Origin: Mya arenaria
Taxonomy: Eukaryota; Mollusca; Bivalvia; Myida; Myidae
Length of the DNA stretch: 64,000 nt
Reading direction: 5' to 3'
Assembly (NCBI RefSeq): GCF_026914265.1
Contig: NC_069133.1
Location: forward strand, 28,737,772-28,801,771
Both the position numbers and the translations under genes were made by a program. Each line of letters opens with the position of its first letter. Positions within the stretch are counted from its first letter, which is position 1. The notes beneath the pieces were generated by a model. That model ran no database searches. It was not told the DNA's origin and saw only the letters and a program-made list of their open reading frames with translations. This document shows positions 46,018-58,299 of this stretch, piece by piece.

Positions 46018-49000
46018 CTATGCAGTTGCTTGCTGGCTGTTGGATTGAACACAATCTGAATCTGAAGAGTGATCAGTGTCAGTCACATTTCTATTAATCT
46101 GGACACTATCTCCGTCTACTGCACCATGTAAAGTACTTTGTTCACCAGCTGTCCCTACTTGCTGATGTTGTTGATCTTTATACATTTCCAAAATACGCTC
46201 AGTAGCCGACTTATAAAGAGGCACACAATCCGAGAGACCTTTATCCTTCATGTCTGTCACATTGCGGGCAGTTTCCTTGAACATAAAGGGGTGCCAGGTG
46301 CCCTGTATTGAGGGTGTGTCTGTGTGCCACTCCTTGCGCAGCTTCATGATCTGGGTCCCTGAGCGCCCCTTCATCAGACCCACCCACTGGGCAATCTCGT
46401 CCTTACTACATCGTGACACTTCAATTTGTTCTTTGTACCCATTTACTGAAAAAATGGTTATTAATAATATATTGATAATTACTAAAAAAAATGAACATGT
46501 AAGCATGTGAAGAGATTCAACATGTACCACCATGTACAAAACTTAGGCAAAAAAAATTGGTTTGGTTAGGGTTTCATCCTTTTCAAAAACAGGTAGGGTC
46601 GATAGGCTTTTAAAAAAGAGAGAAATATTAGGCTTTATATAAGATTATAATTTTTTTAATTGGAAAATGTTGTGAAAGTTATCTTCTGTATGAAGCCTTA
46701 AAGTGTTTTAGCTACATATTAACACATTTAAAACTTTAGTTTTTAAAAAAAATTGTAGGTAGGGTAACAATATGTTTGCTTTTTAGGCCTTTAATAGTGA
46801 AGAAAGTCAATTACATGTTATCATGCACATAAGTCAAGTACAGGTACACTTCTACTTACAGTATTCTGCAGTTAACAATGGTTTCTTGTGCCGTCTGGGT
46901 TTGATATAGAACACAACTCCTGGGTTTCCCCGAGTGAAGTCAAGCAAATCCTCTTCAACAAAACGCCTGAAATGATATCCTACATTTGAGTCAAGTGAAC
47001 ATATGAAAGAAACATCAGAATACATATATCAGTATACCACTACAGCTTTTGCCATATCAATAAAAGTTTTCACAGTATGTTTTTTAAATCCAGTTACTGG
47101 CGCAATTTTTATTTAAAACAGTTTTTTGGAATCAGATATGTCAGCTGTTTGAAGGCCCCCTCATGGTCTATAAAAGACAACTCTTATTTTTTTACATCAA
47201 AGGTGCTCAATTACTCCGGATTTTCTGCCATTTGCACCATAATGGTTTTGACTGAGACATTATGCCCACAAACACTGTCAACAAGTTTCATTACGATTTG
47301 AAAATAAATACCTTACGGCACAGGTCTTATAAATGCCTTTTTTAACGTTTAGGTCCATACATTTAATTGGAGAATTACTGATGTGAATGTGATTAACCCA
47401 ATGATCGAGTCTCACCGGGACATTATATGAATTATGGTAATTTCATAACCTTTCCATTTCGTAACCGCTCAATGTTGGTCATTTCGTAACCATTGAGGTA
47501 GTCAATTCGTAACTGTTAAGAAATCTAATGGTCATATTGTAACTGTTGGCTCATATATGAGGAATTAATTTAATACCATTTGAGTTTACAAAAATAAGTA
47601 TACTGTAAGTATGAAACAAAAAAAATGGAATTAAATCTAGTAGTTTTATTCCTGTTTTTATTCTTAATAGTGTAGTGCGATTTGCCAATAAACTCTGAAA
47701 CTATGACAAATTATAGAAACATTCAAACTAGCTAGTTTTTTATGTTGCGAAGGAAATATTATAAGTAGGCTGAGTATTGAGTATAATATTTGTTTAATTC
47801 ATAGATGTTTTACCATTGAGACAAATTGTGATGTAACCTTAAGCCATTATTTTTAAATTTATTGACCATATAACTTTAGATTTTTATTTAGTGTGTGTAT
47901 TTGACATATTTTATTTATTCAAAGAACTCACGCTTTGATCAATGATGCCATTTTTTTTAAATTGCGTAGAAGTATTGTAAAATGTAGTGAGTTTGCCAAA
48001 TGAGAGTATGCGCTTTTAATATGCTTATTGTATTAATAATGTGTTGATATGTTTAAATTCTGATGTGTAATTGGAAATTAACACCATAACTAATAATTTT
48101 AGGCTGTTTTTGTCGGTTATAAAGTATGCAGAATGGAATATGGATCAATTGAGAAAAGACCAGGATAAAATTGTGTTCGTTTTAAACAATTCAAACAATA
48201 ATAGTCAATGAAATAGGTCCAAAATGACCCTTGATTATTTGTAAATGTAATTTTACTCATAAATACATCGCGATCAGTCAAAAATTATTGTTTATAAGTA
48301 AGCATAATGTAAGAAAATAATTAACATATTTTAGAAGTTAAACAATTCATTTCGAATTTACCATGATATATATCTCTAATTACTATTGAGTAACATAAAT
48401 TTTTGCCTTGTTATTAGAGAGAATTTGAGTAATGTCTCCCAACGGTGTCTTGGTTGGTGTGCCATATACATTCAGGTTCGAACAATACACTTGAGGAGGT
48501 GCTAAGTGTACCATTTATCCCCTCGTTAACTGATGGTTACCATATGACCGATTGATTTCTTGACGGTTACGAATCGACTTACAGAATGGTTACGAAATAA
48601 CCAAGATTCAGCAGTTACAAAATGTTAAGGTTACGAAATGACCAGATCCCCATTATATCAACATACACTGTCACCAACTTCCGTCATATAGGATCTATAA
48701 TAAATATGTATAATATAATAATTTTTTGTCTGCACAAGGTTTTAGCTGATGCCCCGGCACTAAACCCAGAAGTTATACCTGTATGTTGCCTTTTCTGCAA
48801 TTTCTGCAACACAAAAATCAGTCTGACTTTAATTTTTGTTCACTTTTTTGTCAGGCATATTTTAATGTTGCACCACTTGGCTGTAGTCAACTTAAAAATC
48901 TGATATTTCCGTACAACCAAATTGGAAATGATCTTACATAGTGAACTCTTCATCCTGTGCTATTATAGACTTACATTTAAACCCATGATGCAGAAGTTTG

Positions 49001-49396
49001 ATGCCAATATTAGTTTTCCTCGTTAAACAGCCCATGCCCAGGTTATGTAAGGGTTTACTGCAATGGTAATATCTAGATCTATATAATCTTATGTATGGAA
49101 ACCATAAAGAAGTTGCTGTCCCTCCGTTTTGTTTTAAAACTGTGTGTTGACAACACTAGGGTACAAGCCAACCGTCTGTTTTAACGCTGTCAACATCCGA
49201 ATAAATAATCCGGATAATCATCTAGTCCTGACCTCAAAAACAATTATTAACCGACATTTTGTTACCTCGCAGTTGCACTTCCAGTGCTTGATTTACAAAG
49301 ACTTAGAGTTACACGCTGCAACTGACAAACATGTCTACCGACTCCATTTTGCATCACATTTTTAAGGAAAGAACTTGGTAGCGTTTTTCCTGACAT
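46018..49396 (-). CDS. MRPL43: Mitochondrial ribosomal protein L43
   Basis: Three minus-strand exons: 49396-49266 (starts ATGTCAGG), 46966-46860, 46445-46018; 666 bases, 221 codons plus stop, with consistent phases. The N-terminus FLKNVMQNGVGRHVCQLQRV matches the family's VLHNGLGRYVQQLQRL. The middle reads RRFVEEDLLDFTRGNPGVVF and YIKPRRHKKPLLTAEYLNGY. The most conserved part is SGTQIMKLRKEWHTDTPSIQ, GTWHPF, matching human [20 protein letters not shown]. It carries the thioredoxin-like L51/S25/CI-B8 domain and belongs to the large subunit of the mitochondrial ribosome. After HPFMFKE the protein continues for ~90 residues with a Glu/Asp/Ser/Gln-rich end (DTDHSSDSDCVQSNSQQATA), a tail length that varies among animals. 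Intron 1 (46967-49265) contains a 1.2-kb transposon. Confidence 0.95.
47429..48650. mobile_element. 1222-bp non-autonomous DNA transposon with long multi-box TIRs
   Basis: About 120-bp terminal inverted repeats at 47429-47550 and 48525-48650. Each carries five spaced copies of a box like ATTTCGTAACC, in opposite orientation at the two ends. CATTATAT flanks both sides (47421-47428 and 48651-48658), an 8-bp target duplication. The interior is AT-rich without an open frame above ~100 codons. An 8-bp duplication fits hAT-, P- or Merlin-like families; none can be chosen without the transposase. It lies in MRPL43 intron 1. Confidence 0.85.
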
Positions 49397-51242
49397 GACT
49401 TTGGAGCTACTTGGTTGAATATTCGGAAAAGGGTGTGCTAAACCAGTTTGACAATTTCGGATTTGCTCAAAAATGTGCGGACTTGTGAGATGTGAGAAAC
49501 TAAATGCATTTATTATCAGAATTGATGATATTAAGTGTGGTATCTAGTTGATTCTATATATTTCATAAATACAATTTCCTCGTGGAAGTTGCTAGTACAA
49601 TCTAAGTAGAGGGAGTGTCAGACATTTCGACCCCTTACAATTTTTATCACTTAGTGGATTGCTGATTAGGGAAATCGTTTGACTGCCGAGAAAAGCGCAG
49701 TAAAAATCCATCTTATTAAAATAGCGTTTTCTTTAAAAATGAACTTAAACATTTTGGACATTTTCTTGAAATCAGAAACGTTGAGATTTTCTTAACTTTG
49801 TTCCCCTCATCCGGCTAAATACTAGTACTGGATTTTGTCTTCGTAAGATTGTCCAAGGAAATGGAACCGAGTCGCATGAGCTCTCCAGAAGTAATAGTTT
49901 TGTAGCCACGTGACGTACAACAATGTTATCATTGTGGGATAGGGAAGACGTTTTCCAGGCATTTTAAATTTTTTATGTTTATCTGGAAAAAAGCTTTCAG
50001 TAAGTATAATACTATTGAGTAACCTATAATTCCTTGGGAATCGTTTGGGAACAGCTCTTGTCGTATACAATTTACGTTTAATTACATGTTGTTTATTTTA
50101 AATGTCCATGTATGTGCATTCCTTACTGAAATAAATCGATCTATCTATAACAGCTCTTGTCGTATTCAATTTACGTTTCATTACGACATTTCTTCTCTTT
50201 GCTGACTAAAAGCAAAGGAAACAGTTAAAAAATAAATAATGGAAATAAGCTTTTTAGCAGATTCTTCCATCAAGGGCTAGACCACTGTTAAAAAGGTTCG
50301 CAACTCAAAACATTGACCCACACATTGATGATGAAAAGAAATTTGGCAAGGCTTAGTCCAGCGCTAACAACAAGTCAAACAGTTTTCTTTTTCTTCCCCT
50401 CCACCCTGGTGCACCACCCACGGCCACGGTTGCCTCAACGACTTCGGCCCTGCATGCCAAGCAAAAGGATGTCTACGAAGGGCCATACCCTAGCCAATGA
50501 TAAGAATGTTCATGATTCTAGTGACTGTGGAAGCTAGTGACACGTATAGGCCTTATTTTTGACAAATAGTCCAGTTTAAAGTCTACTACAATTTTGCAAG
50601 AATTGGCTTGAAAAGCACATGCATGGCGTTTTGCTAGCTTCGAAAAGGCACCACTCAGCTTTCTGTGATGTTTTATTTGATACAGTTACATGTATTGTTA
50701 ATGAGTATGTCCTAGATGTAATGGAATTTAACAAACATCAGAAAATCTTTGTGTGTACCGGTAATTATGAGTCTGTTTTTGGTTCAATAGGATTTTCGAG
50801 CAAACTTCGGCTTTGAATAGAAAGTATGGGAAATGAAGGGAGTGGTGGAGACTGGGATGGCAAAGGACTAAAACCTTTAATAAGTACAATAAGTTTATTA
50901 ATGTAAATATATTGAGCTAGTATGTTATTAAAACAACAACATATTTTGATACCGTTTACATTTGATGTACAAGTAATTCGTACACAGTTATGACGTGCAA
51001 CATAGAGGTGCACCTCGAGATGAACCTTTTCGTAGAACGTTTCTCTACAATAGATGTGCGCCTCTAATCTATATATCTCTATATATATATCTATATTTTG
51101 GTTCTATTGTTGACTTTAAGCGGCTTTTGACGCAAATGTGTGAAGAGTGTAGAGTATTTCTTAGAGAAACAGCCTTAAAATGTAAAACATAATATAAAGT
51201 TTTGTGAAGTCCCTGTAACGTAACCATGCAAACGCCATTTAA
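49397..51242. other. Upstream of MRPL43, no supported gene
   Basis: Presumed MRPL43 promoter side. A ~35-bp direct repeat (ACAGCTCTTGTCGTATWCAA, TTTACGTTT) occurs near 50052 and 50150, and a palindrome GAGGTGCACCTC near 51005. An interrupted frame at 50313-50515 is discussed under rejected items. Confidence 0.4.
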
Positions 51243-51574
51243 GGCTGCACTCTCACAGATTGAACGTTTTGACAACTTCTTAAATATTCGTCTGGGAACG
51301 AGCCATTTTTTTGTGAAAATCCATGGAAACCAGTTATATAAGACTGCTGACAAAAAATTCGCAGATTTTTATATTTAAGTTTAAAAATTGATGTTTTGTG
51401 CCTTTTTCTTAAACCGTTAACCGTAAAACATTAATTTTCGAATGGAAATATTAAAATCTACGATCTGATTTTGTTAGCAATCTTATATCATTTGTTTACA
51501 TATATTTACGCAAAAAAGTGCCCTTTCCAAGACATTTTTTTTTGTAAAAATGGTAAATCTGTGAGAGAGCAGCT
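51243..51574. mobile_element. MITE with TIR GCTGCACTCTCACAGATT, copy B
   Basis: Ends GGCTGCACTCTCACAGATT and AATCTGTGAGAGAGCAGCT, flanked by TTAA on both sides (51239-51242, 51575-51578), which suggests a piggyBac- or Kolobok-type origin. It lacks the palindrome present in copy A. Confidence 0.88.
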
Positions 51575-51578
51575 TTAA

Positions 51579-53783
51579 ACCGCCACAGATAAAAGCACGT
51601 ATTTAAGAATGCCATACTTTGAAGACAGTTGTTATTCTTTACAGTGCGTTCAGTAAGGCGAGCGTTTGCAAAACGCTCGCAAACGTTTTGTTTTGTATCC
51701 CAGTTGCAATGCAGCGCATACACGTTAAGCGGGAAATCAAACAGCAAACGTTCGCTGCAAACATGTTTACTGAGCGCGTTGATGCGTGTTGTTATTGTAT
51801 TTATGACTTCAATAAAGAGAACGAACCTACACGACGTGTTTTACCGTGATAACCCCAAACAGACTAGGAGCTTGTTGTACCAAAATTATTCTTTCAAATA
51901 GTATTCACAGTTCATATAAAATCGAACAGTAACGCTTATTCATAATTTATTTAAAATTGAATTGTTGCAGACCATGTATTGACAATGCATGCTTTTCTTA
52001 TTAAATTGAAAATACAACATATGTATAGTTCATTTATTTGTTACCGAGCCATTTTCCACGAAACTAGATTTCGATTTAGACCTCGATAAACATACCTAGT
52101 TTTTTTTAAATAGTATGTTTGCACTGTGCTGTTTGTGGAGTTTTGTGCTGTTCTTCCATGTTTCTTGTTTGTGAATATTTGTTTTTGTGTTCCATGTCTT
52201 TTGCGTTTACCCAGTGCCATTAAACCGGGTTTATGTTTAAACTTTTTGCTACTGAGCTTGTTTCTGTAGTTTTCACATTTGAATGGATATTGCAGTATTG
52301 GTCATTTTTAAATAGTATCGGGTATTAACAGTTTCTGAAGATACTTTCAAATAATTAAGAGAGCTAAAACGACTGGAGTTGTTTACCATTACAAATGGTG
52401 CGTGCCAAAAATGCCCTGTTTCAAAAAAGTCCAATTCCTGAAAGGCCCAATTCTAACAAATGTCTAAAACTTGTTGTTTGAACGAACCTGTAAATGTGGA
52501 CCATTGGTCATATGGTTTTAACATTTCATGTGTTAAGTTATCAGTACAATTCATTCAGAAATTAACATCTAGCATATTGAGATACAGAAATAATTTAAAT
52601 AGCATTACTTAAGATGGAACGCGACTCTGAGCGAAATTTCGAGTTAATGTCTGAAAATTGGTATACGGATAGAAGAGCATATGCCCAGTTAGGGACTATT
52701 TTTACTTTTTCAATATTCGGAACAGTTTTGAAACTACGAGTCTTCAATATATGCCGTCATATCTTTGCGTTCCAGCTACAATAACCGACATATGCGGATT
52801 GAGATATATATGTAGGATAGCCATTGGGAGCTCCTTTGCCATTTTCTATCGAAAACAACCACAGATGTTTATGAAAGGTTTACAAGGTCAGATATCTTTA
52901 CCTAACTATGGTGCAATAAGATCGCACAGTAATTTAAATTTTGTATTTAGCAGTTAAATTTTATGACGTTTCGTATTGGAATCATAGTTTTTCATACAGT
53001 AATGCGCTTCAATCAATCTAAACGTAGATGTACAAAATACACATTAAAACAATACAATCCATTTAAACTATTATCAAAATTGTTTACGAACTACTTCAAC
53101 AGATGTATTGGCAAACATCAAGGTTATTATCGATTGAAAATGGCCGAGAAGTTCCAAATCCAATGACAGCAGCAAATACAAAGTTCCAACTGGATCTGCA
53201 CTGGGGCTGTCTTCAGTCCATAGTAGGTTAATAGTAATACGAACTGAATAATTTCCTAAAAGACTTTTGCTTAAGATTTTTAAAAGTATTCACTTTTGTT
53301 TTAGCCTTGGTGTTGTTGTTGTTGTTACTTAAATACTGTTATAATTATTTGAATACAGTTTTGTTGGCATGTTGCCAGAGGAATTGTGAAAGAACTTCAA
53401 CTGTGTTTTAAGTATTTTTTGTGTTCGTTTAATTTTTGAAGTTAACAAAATAAGCAAACCCTCCTATGATTTCAGATGGAAAATCAAATGCTGGGAGGAT
53501 AGGAGAAGTGGCTGCGACTGTGACCAGCTCATCAAGGAGTGACCTTAACATTCTCCAACTTGTAGCTGATGCCTGAAAACCAGTCGAGCTCTTCCATCTG
53601 AAACACTACCTTCAACAGTACTGTTCTTCAAGCTATTGAAAAAATCTCGAAGTAACGTCATTTTGTACTTGTAGGTATGATAACATAAAAAAATGTCATA
53701 TCACCATTTCTTTAAGCTAACATTTATAAGCATTCAATATTAGATTTCAATTTCCCAAGAACGTTTAAATAAATATACTCAGA
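51579..53783. other. No supported gene
   Basis: AT-rich. A small inverted motif GCGAGCGTTTGCAAAACGCTCGC lies at 51658 (arms GCGAGCGTTT / AAACGCTCGC). A possible exon is noted separately at 53477. Confidence 0.4.
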
Positions 53784-54354
53784 CCCCAATTTCTCGAAAC
53801 TTCTTAAGCTTAACAGGCTTATTTCAATAAGTCAAAATACATAGTGAAATTGAGTTTTTATAAATGAAAATGGTTGATTGTGATTACCATAAACATAACT
53901 CCTATCTTAAGTATAAAAACTCTTAAAGAAGTAAATATTATGCAAATTATTGGAAAACTAAAATAGTGAGCTTAGCTTATAATAATAATCCTGTTATAAG
54001 GGACTTAACAAGTTTCGAGAAATTGGGGCCTGCTGTTTAACATCATTTTATTATAACTAGTCAAGTCATTCCCCACCACGACATTCAGCCTATCGGCTTC
54101 AGGCAACAATTCTGATGTCACCTTGGGACAACAGTTTTGACTGTAACCCAAATAAACATGAAATTAGTACACAAGTTTTTGTTATTCTTTTGTGGATTTT
54201 TTTTCGGTTTTAAATATGTCTTATCAATTTATAATTTCAGCAGATGGAACCAAATTTGTGCAGTGTAGAGAGATGACTGAATCAGATGCTGTGGAGTACA
54301 ACTTATGCTTCATTGCTGAAAATTGGAGGAGTTGTCTTGCCTGAACTCCAATGT
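53477..54354 (+). other. Two exon-like segments, low support
   Basis: After GATTTCAG (ending 53476) one frame reads DGKSNAGRIGEVAATVTSSS, then RSDLNILQLVADA and a stop. After ATAATTTCAG (ending 54240) a frame reads ADGTKFVQCREMTESDAVEY, NLCFIAENWRSCLA and a stop. Both have coding-like composition and similar starts, so they could be alternative last exons of a plus-strand transcript whose earlier exons I cannot find. A MITE (53784-54028) lies between them. Chance is a serious alternative. Confidence 0.22.
53784..54028. mobile_element. MITE with TIR CCCCAATTTCTCGAAACTTC, copy 1
   Basis: 245 bp with ends CCCCAATTTCTCGAAACTTC and GTTTCGAGAAATTGGGG. Internal sequence (AAGAAGTAAATATTATGCAA, TAGTGAGCTTAGCTTA, CCTGTTATAAGGGAC) is shared with copy 2 at 56025. 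Confidence 0.85.
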
Positions 54355-56024
54355 GAAATCTGCACCAAGGGCATGGATCTTGAACAACAGGGATATTTAC
54401 ATGAGAAGATAAGGAAATACTTAGGAAATAACATTAATAGACGAAAAGCTTACCCAAGACCATCTCAACCAAAACAATGAACACACTATAACCTTTTCTT
54501 CTTACAATTTGTTTAGATATATCTGTCATACAACTGATGTATGGTAGGGTGAAATATATTTTCAACTACATGTATAATATGTGTTCTCTATTGAAGGTTG
54601 TCTATTGCAACCAATAATTGACATACATTGTATTATTCGCCTGTGAACTTTCTACAAAATTCCCTTGATAGCTTTACTTTAAAGAGGCTTTCTTACTCCC
54701 AAATAAGATGTACCACAATTAATACAAATATTTTTTTTAATATACCATAAAGGACAAATACATGTCAAAAACAATAGTTCTTACGAAGGATACACATTTA
54801 AATTTTAAGGGGACGTGCAGAAAACACGACTTATACAGTCATTATGAGTGGATAGAAGATCACAATTTGTTAGCACTCACAAGTAATTTAATATTTTTGC
54901 ATTTCTTTTTCAGCTATTAATACATGGTTATAATCATGTTATTAGTAATTAATATTTTCCATAAATGCATTATGTAGAATAAAGTTGTTAATCACTCAAA
55001 TTTTACATATGTTATTCATGTGTATTAATTTAATTAGAATAAGAGTGGCACTATAAAGTAATTGCTATTAACTTTTAATGTCTGCCTGAATAATCAATTT
55101 GAAATCCAATGTTTGACCAGGTTTATAAGAAGGCCGAACTGCAATGTCAAAACAAAACATATAATATATATTTATATGTGTATCTAGTTTTGTAATGGTA
55201 ACATTTCAGTTTGTTTTCTATATCAAAATTATTATTTACTATAATTTTGTATCTTAGTAAAATAGGTATGTAACAAAAGAACACAGTTTATTATAAGCGT
55301 TCCTGTAGTTGATAGAGATTTATCTGTGAAATAGAATTACCATCTTCATCATTTAATTAATTTTATTTTTCTATATTTGTCTTTAAAATGGTTGAAAATT
55401 GAGAACTGACTACGATAATGGGGAAAGGTGTTATGTGTATTGTTATTTTACTAAGTTTGGTAAAAAAATGAAATTATATTGTGTATAAAGGGTGTAGCTA
55501 CAAAATGCATAAATACCAAAATAAACCTGTTAATTGTATTACTATTTCTGAATCTTTGTAATGTTTTTTTTTGTACAACAATAAACCACTCTGGACATAA
55601 TTGAACACATGTCTAAACATAACATTTATCACAATGGAATATCATAATTCGTGCAACGTTGTATTACCAGAATATTGTATATATATATAGATGTTGTATG
55701 GTAACAATTTTTGGTAAATGTGTATATTTGTAATTCGTTAAAAGCCCCCAAAAATAAATTGATCGCAAGTCTTGCTCAAAGCAACAAAAGTGTTTGTGTT
55801 TATAACCATAACAACACAAGTATTATTACACATACTCTTACCTTTTAGAAGGTATTTCTTAAATGGCTGCCTATACTTTTGTAATTTGAGTATATTTTTA
55901 ATGCCTTAACTTATGTAATTTGAGTGTGTTTTTTTAAATGCCATTACCTTTGTCATTCGAGAAGATTTTAGTGGCTATACTTGAGTCATTTGAGTATTTT
56001 TTTAATGCCTAGCTAGTCCAAGTT
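54355..56024. other. Intergenic, nothing recognised
   Basis: AT-rich DNA. A short degenerate repeat of TTTGAGTATTTTTTTAATGCC type recurs near 55886, 55918 and 56000. Confidence 0.4.
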
Positions 56025-56390
56025 TCTCGAAACTTCTTAAGCAAAACAGAAATACGTAGCTTATTTCAGTTAGCCAAAATGCCAATCTCATTAAAATCAG
56101 ATCCCCAATACACGCTTCACGACGTTACGCTATGTGGATCATCGTACATAACGTAATGAAATGAAGTGAACGTCACGATATGATTTTAATGAGATTGCCA
56201 AAATGCATACTTTAATTGGATTTTGATACACGAAAAATGGTTTGTTGTAAATGAAAAATCCCATATAAAGTATAACAATACTCAAAAGAAGTAAATATAA
56301 TGCAAATGATTGAAAAACAACAATTGTTACTATTAGTAAGCTTAGCTTAGTCCTGTTATAAGGGACATAAGAAGTTTCCAGAACTTGGGG
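56025..56390. mobile_element. MITE with TIR CCCCAATTTCTCGAAACTTC, copy 2, with a nested MITE
   Basis: Diverged ends (AGTCCAAGTTTCTCGAAACT and GTTTCCAGAACTTGGGG) and the same internal order as copy 1. A second element is inserted at 56082-56197. Confidence 0.8.
56082..56197. mobile_element. 116-bp MITE (CAATCTCATTAAAATC) nested in another MITE
   Basis: Terminal inverted repeat CAATCTCATTAAAATCA / TGATTTTAATGAGATTG. CCAAAATG stands at 56074-56081 and again at 56198-56205, an 8-bp target duplication that suggests a hAT-type MITE. Confidence 0.88.
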
Positions 56391-57289
56391 TAATCATGTT
56401 TGTTACAAATTAAGTATTTTTTAATGCCTTTATTTTTGTTAAGTAGTTTTTTAAGACCTCTAGTTTGATCCCTGATGTGTTGCATATTGTATTGCATTTT
56501 ATTGTCGTTGCCATGGTAACATTGTTAATATCAATGAAAGTATTGCAATGGTAACATTGTTAAAATCAATGTATTATCATGATATTACTAGAAATATGTC
56601 ACCACTTAGATTATGTTATTTTGTGTATGGTATAATTATATAACTACAAAATATATAAAGACATGAAAAAACAACACGTTTTCTTGGATTATTATCTCTA
56701 AAATTCGCCATGTATAACACACTTTGAATTATTGGTAATAAAGACTATGCCATAATCGTGAAGTTTTATTTTTAAATCAGTACTGCGCCATATGTAAAAG
56801 TCTGCACCATATGTTTTTGTGCCATGCACCGTTTATAAAAATGAGCCAAGTGGTGCCTTCGATCAGCATGGATTCCATGTCCAAAACCTTTGGCCAATCT
56901 GGACTCTATTGTATAAGGCCTTATGATGCATGTTAACGGCAGGGTTATCTTGGACTAGAGTAGTGTACAAAAACTCATGGCAAATTGTTCTTTTTAACCA
57001 TGTTTCGGAAAAAACCCAGGTTATATGATTAGGGTATGATGATCTTGGCCTTCGTATGTTCGCATCTTCGTCTAGCTCCATTTATCCATAATTACCAAGC
57101 ACATACGTTGTGCACTCAAGATAACGTGCCATTTTATTAATCAGAGTACACAAAAACGCAATGACGCTAGGTATTACACAAATTCAAACTGATATTTGAA
57201 GTGACGGCAGCTGTTTTGGGGAATTTTTTTATGATGACAACTCTTGAAAAATAATAACATTGTTTATGTTAGTTTATCAAGGTCAGTTT

Positions 57290-57757
57290 TGAGGTTTATC
57301 TGCACACGCTGGCTGCATTATGGCTTGACCCCACCGTGATGCCATAACGACTTAAATGGTGTTTAAATGCCATATGTGACCTGAAATAGAAGTGACAGCA
57401 ATTCGCAGTCAAAACCAGACATTGGAAGACTAGAAGAAACAGAGTAAGATACAAGAGATCAGGTGCAATATCCTTAACCTTAGCGAAGAGACCTCTTGGT
57501 TCTTTAACATGCTCGGTGTAAAGCACCGATACACTGGATACAACTTTCCTGGTTTGCGATACACTGGATACAAGTTTCCTGGGTTGAACCAGTAGTGAGT
57601 ACACCCTTTTCCCGTTCTAGAGTTAAAATGCAGAGCGCTAGGGAAGGTAGCTACTGGCACCATATTTTGACCTCTTTCAGTTCTACATGGCCAGGGTTTG
57701 AACCCCTGACCTTCCACACCCAAAGCGAACACTCTACCAATGCGCTATCGGGACAGT
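57290..57757 (-). mobile_element. tRNA-derived SINE, proline-tRNA-like head
   Basis: On the minus strand CCCGATAGCGCATTGGTAGA (A box) and GGTTCAAACCC (B box) lie at tRNA spacing, with an anticodon loop TTTGGGT as in tRNA-Pro(UGG). The body includes a 27-bp tandem duplication (GTATCCAGTGTATCG twice) and runs to about GCAGATAAACC. The open frames here are incidental. Confidence 0.75.
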
Positions 57758-57879
57758 AAAAATAACAAAGCATGAGTAGTGTGTAAGTTTAATTATACAT
57801 GCACTCGAAAAGCTCATTTAGCAAGTGCTAAAATAGGATTGTTTGTCATTTCAGTTTCTTTGGACCATAATGCACAGAC

Positions 57880-58190
57880 AATCGTAACACTCGGCCATCT
57901 CCACCAATCTTCAATTTTGTTTGATACTGGCCGAGGTGTTTCGATTGAGTGCACAGACAGAATGTTATCCTGGTTAGAGCTTCCCTGGTTATATGTGCAT
58001 ATACATATGTGCCAATGTATTGGCCTGTCACAGGGGACCACCATTTAACGTCCCTCCTGGAGGATGATTAGTATGTTTTAGCGTTGCGCAGGTTAGTTGA
58101 ACCTAGCTGCGACTGCTGGAATGACAGACAAGTGTGTTACAACTAGAACACCGATCCACCACCCTATATCACAGAGACTTGAATATATGA
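57880..58190 (-). mobile_element. Second, degenerate tRNA-derived SINE
   Basis: On the minus strand GGTGTTCTAGTTGTAACACA and CTAGGTTCAACTAACC resemble A and B boxes. The tail contains CATCCTCCAGGAGGGACGTT and GTGGTCCCCTGTG. It lies in the same orientation just upstream of the first SINE. Boxes are eroded, so the call is tentative. Confidence 0.42.
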
Positions 58191-58299
58191 TGCAGATCCC
58201 AACAGCTACCACTAACTTACTTGTAATAGCTGTATGTGGTCTCAGTTGGGTAAAATGGGAGGGCGTCAAGAATGATGCCCCGCCGTATCGCCATTTCAC

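Noticed and set aside
49822-50070. Possible COX7C-like pseudogene on the minus strand (PGKRLPYPTM ... FWRAHATRF)
   Set aside because: Some residues line up with the COX7C core (PGKNLPF ... FGSAFATPF), but the match is short and could be chance; not strong enough to list as a gene.
50313-50515. Coding-like frame (DPHIDDEKKFGKA, then after a stop HPGAPPTATVASTTSALHAK)
   Set aside because: Interrupted by a stop, no splice sites or family recognised; may be an old pseudogene or chance.
56863-57081. Minus-strand 72-codon frame (MELDEDANIRRPRSSYPNHI)
   Set aside because: No family recognised, no splice or promoter context; probably chance or repeat-derived.
57296-57732. Minus-strand frames of about 100 codons
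   Set aside because: They lie within a tRNA-derived SINE, including its A and B boxes.
57680-57757. Functional tRNA-Pro gene
   Set aside because: The acceptor stem does not close and the sequence continues into a SINE body; only the promoter boxes and anticodon loop are tRNA-like.
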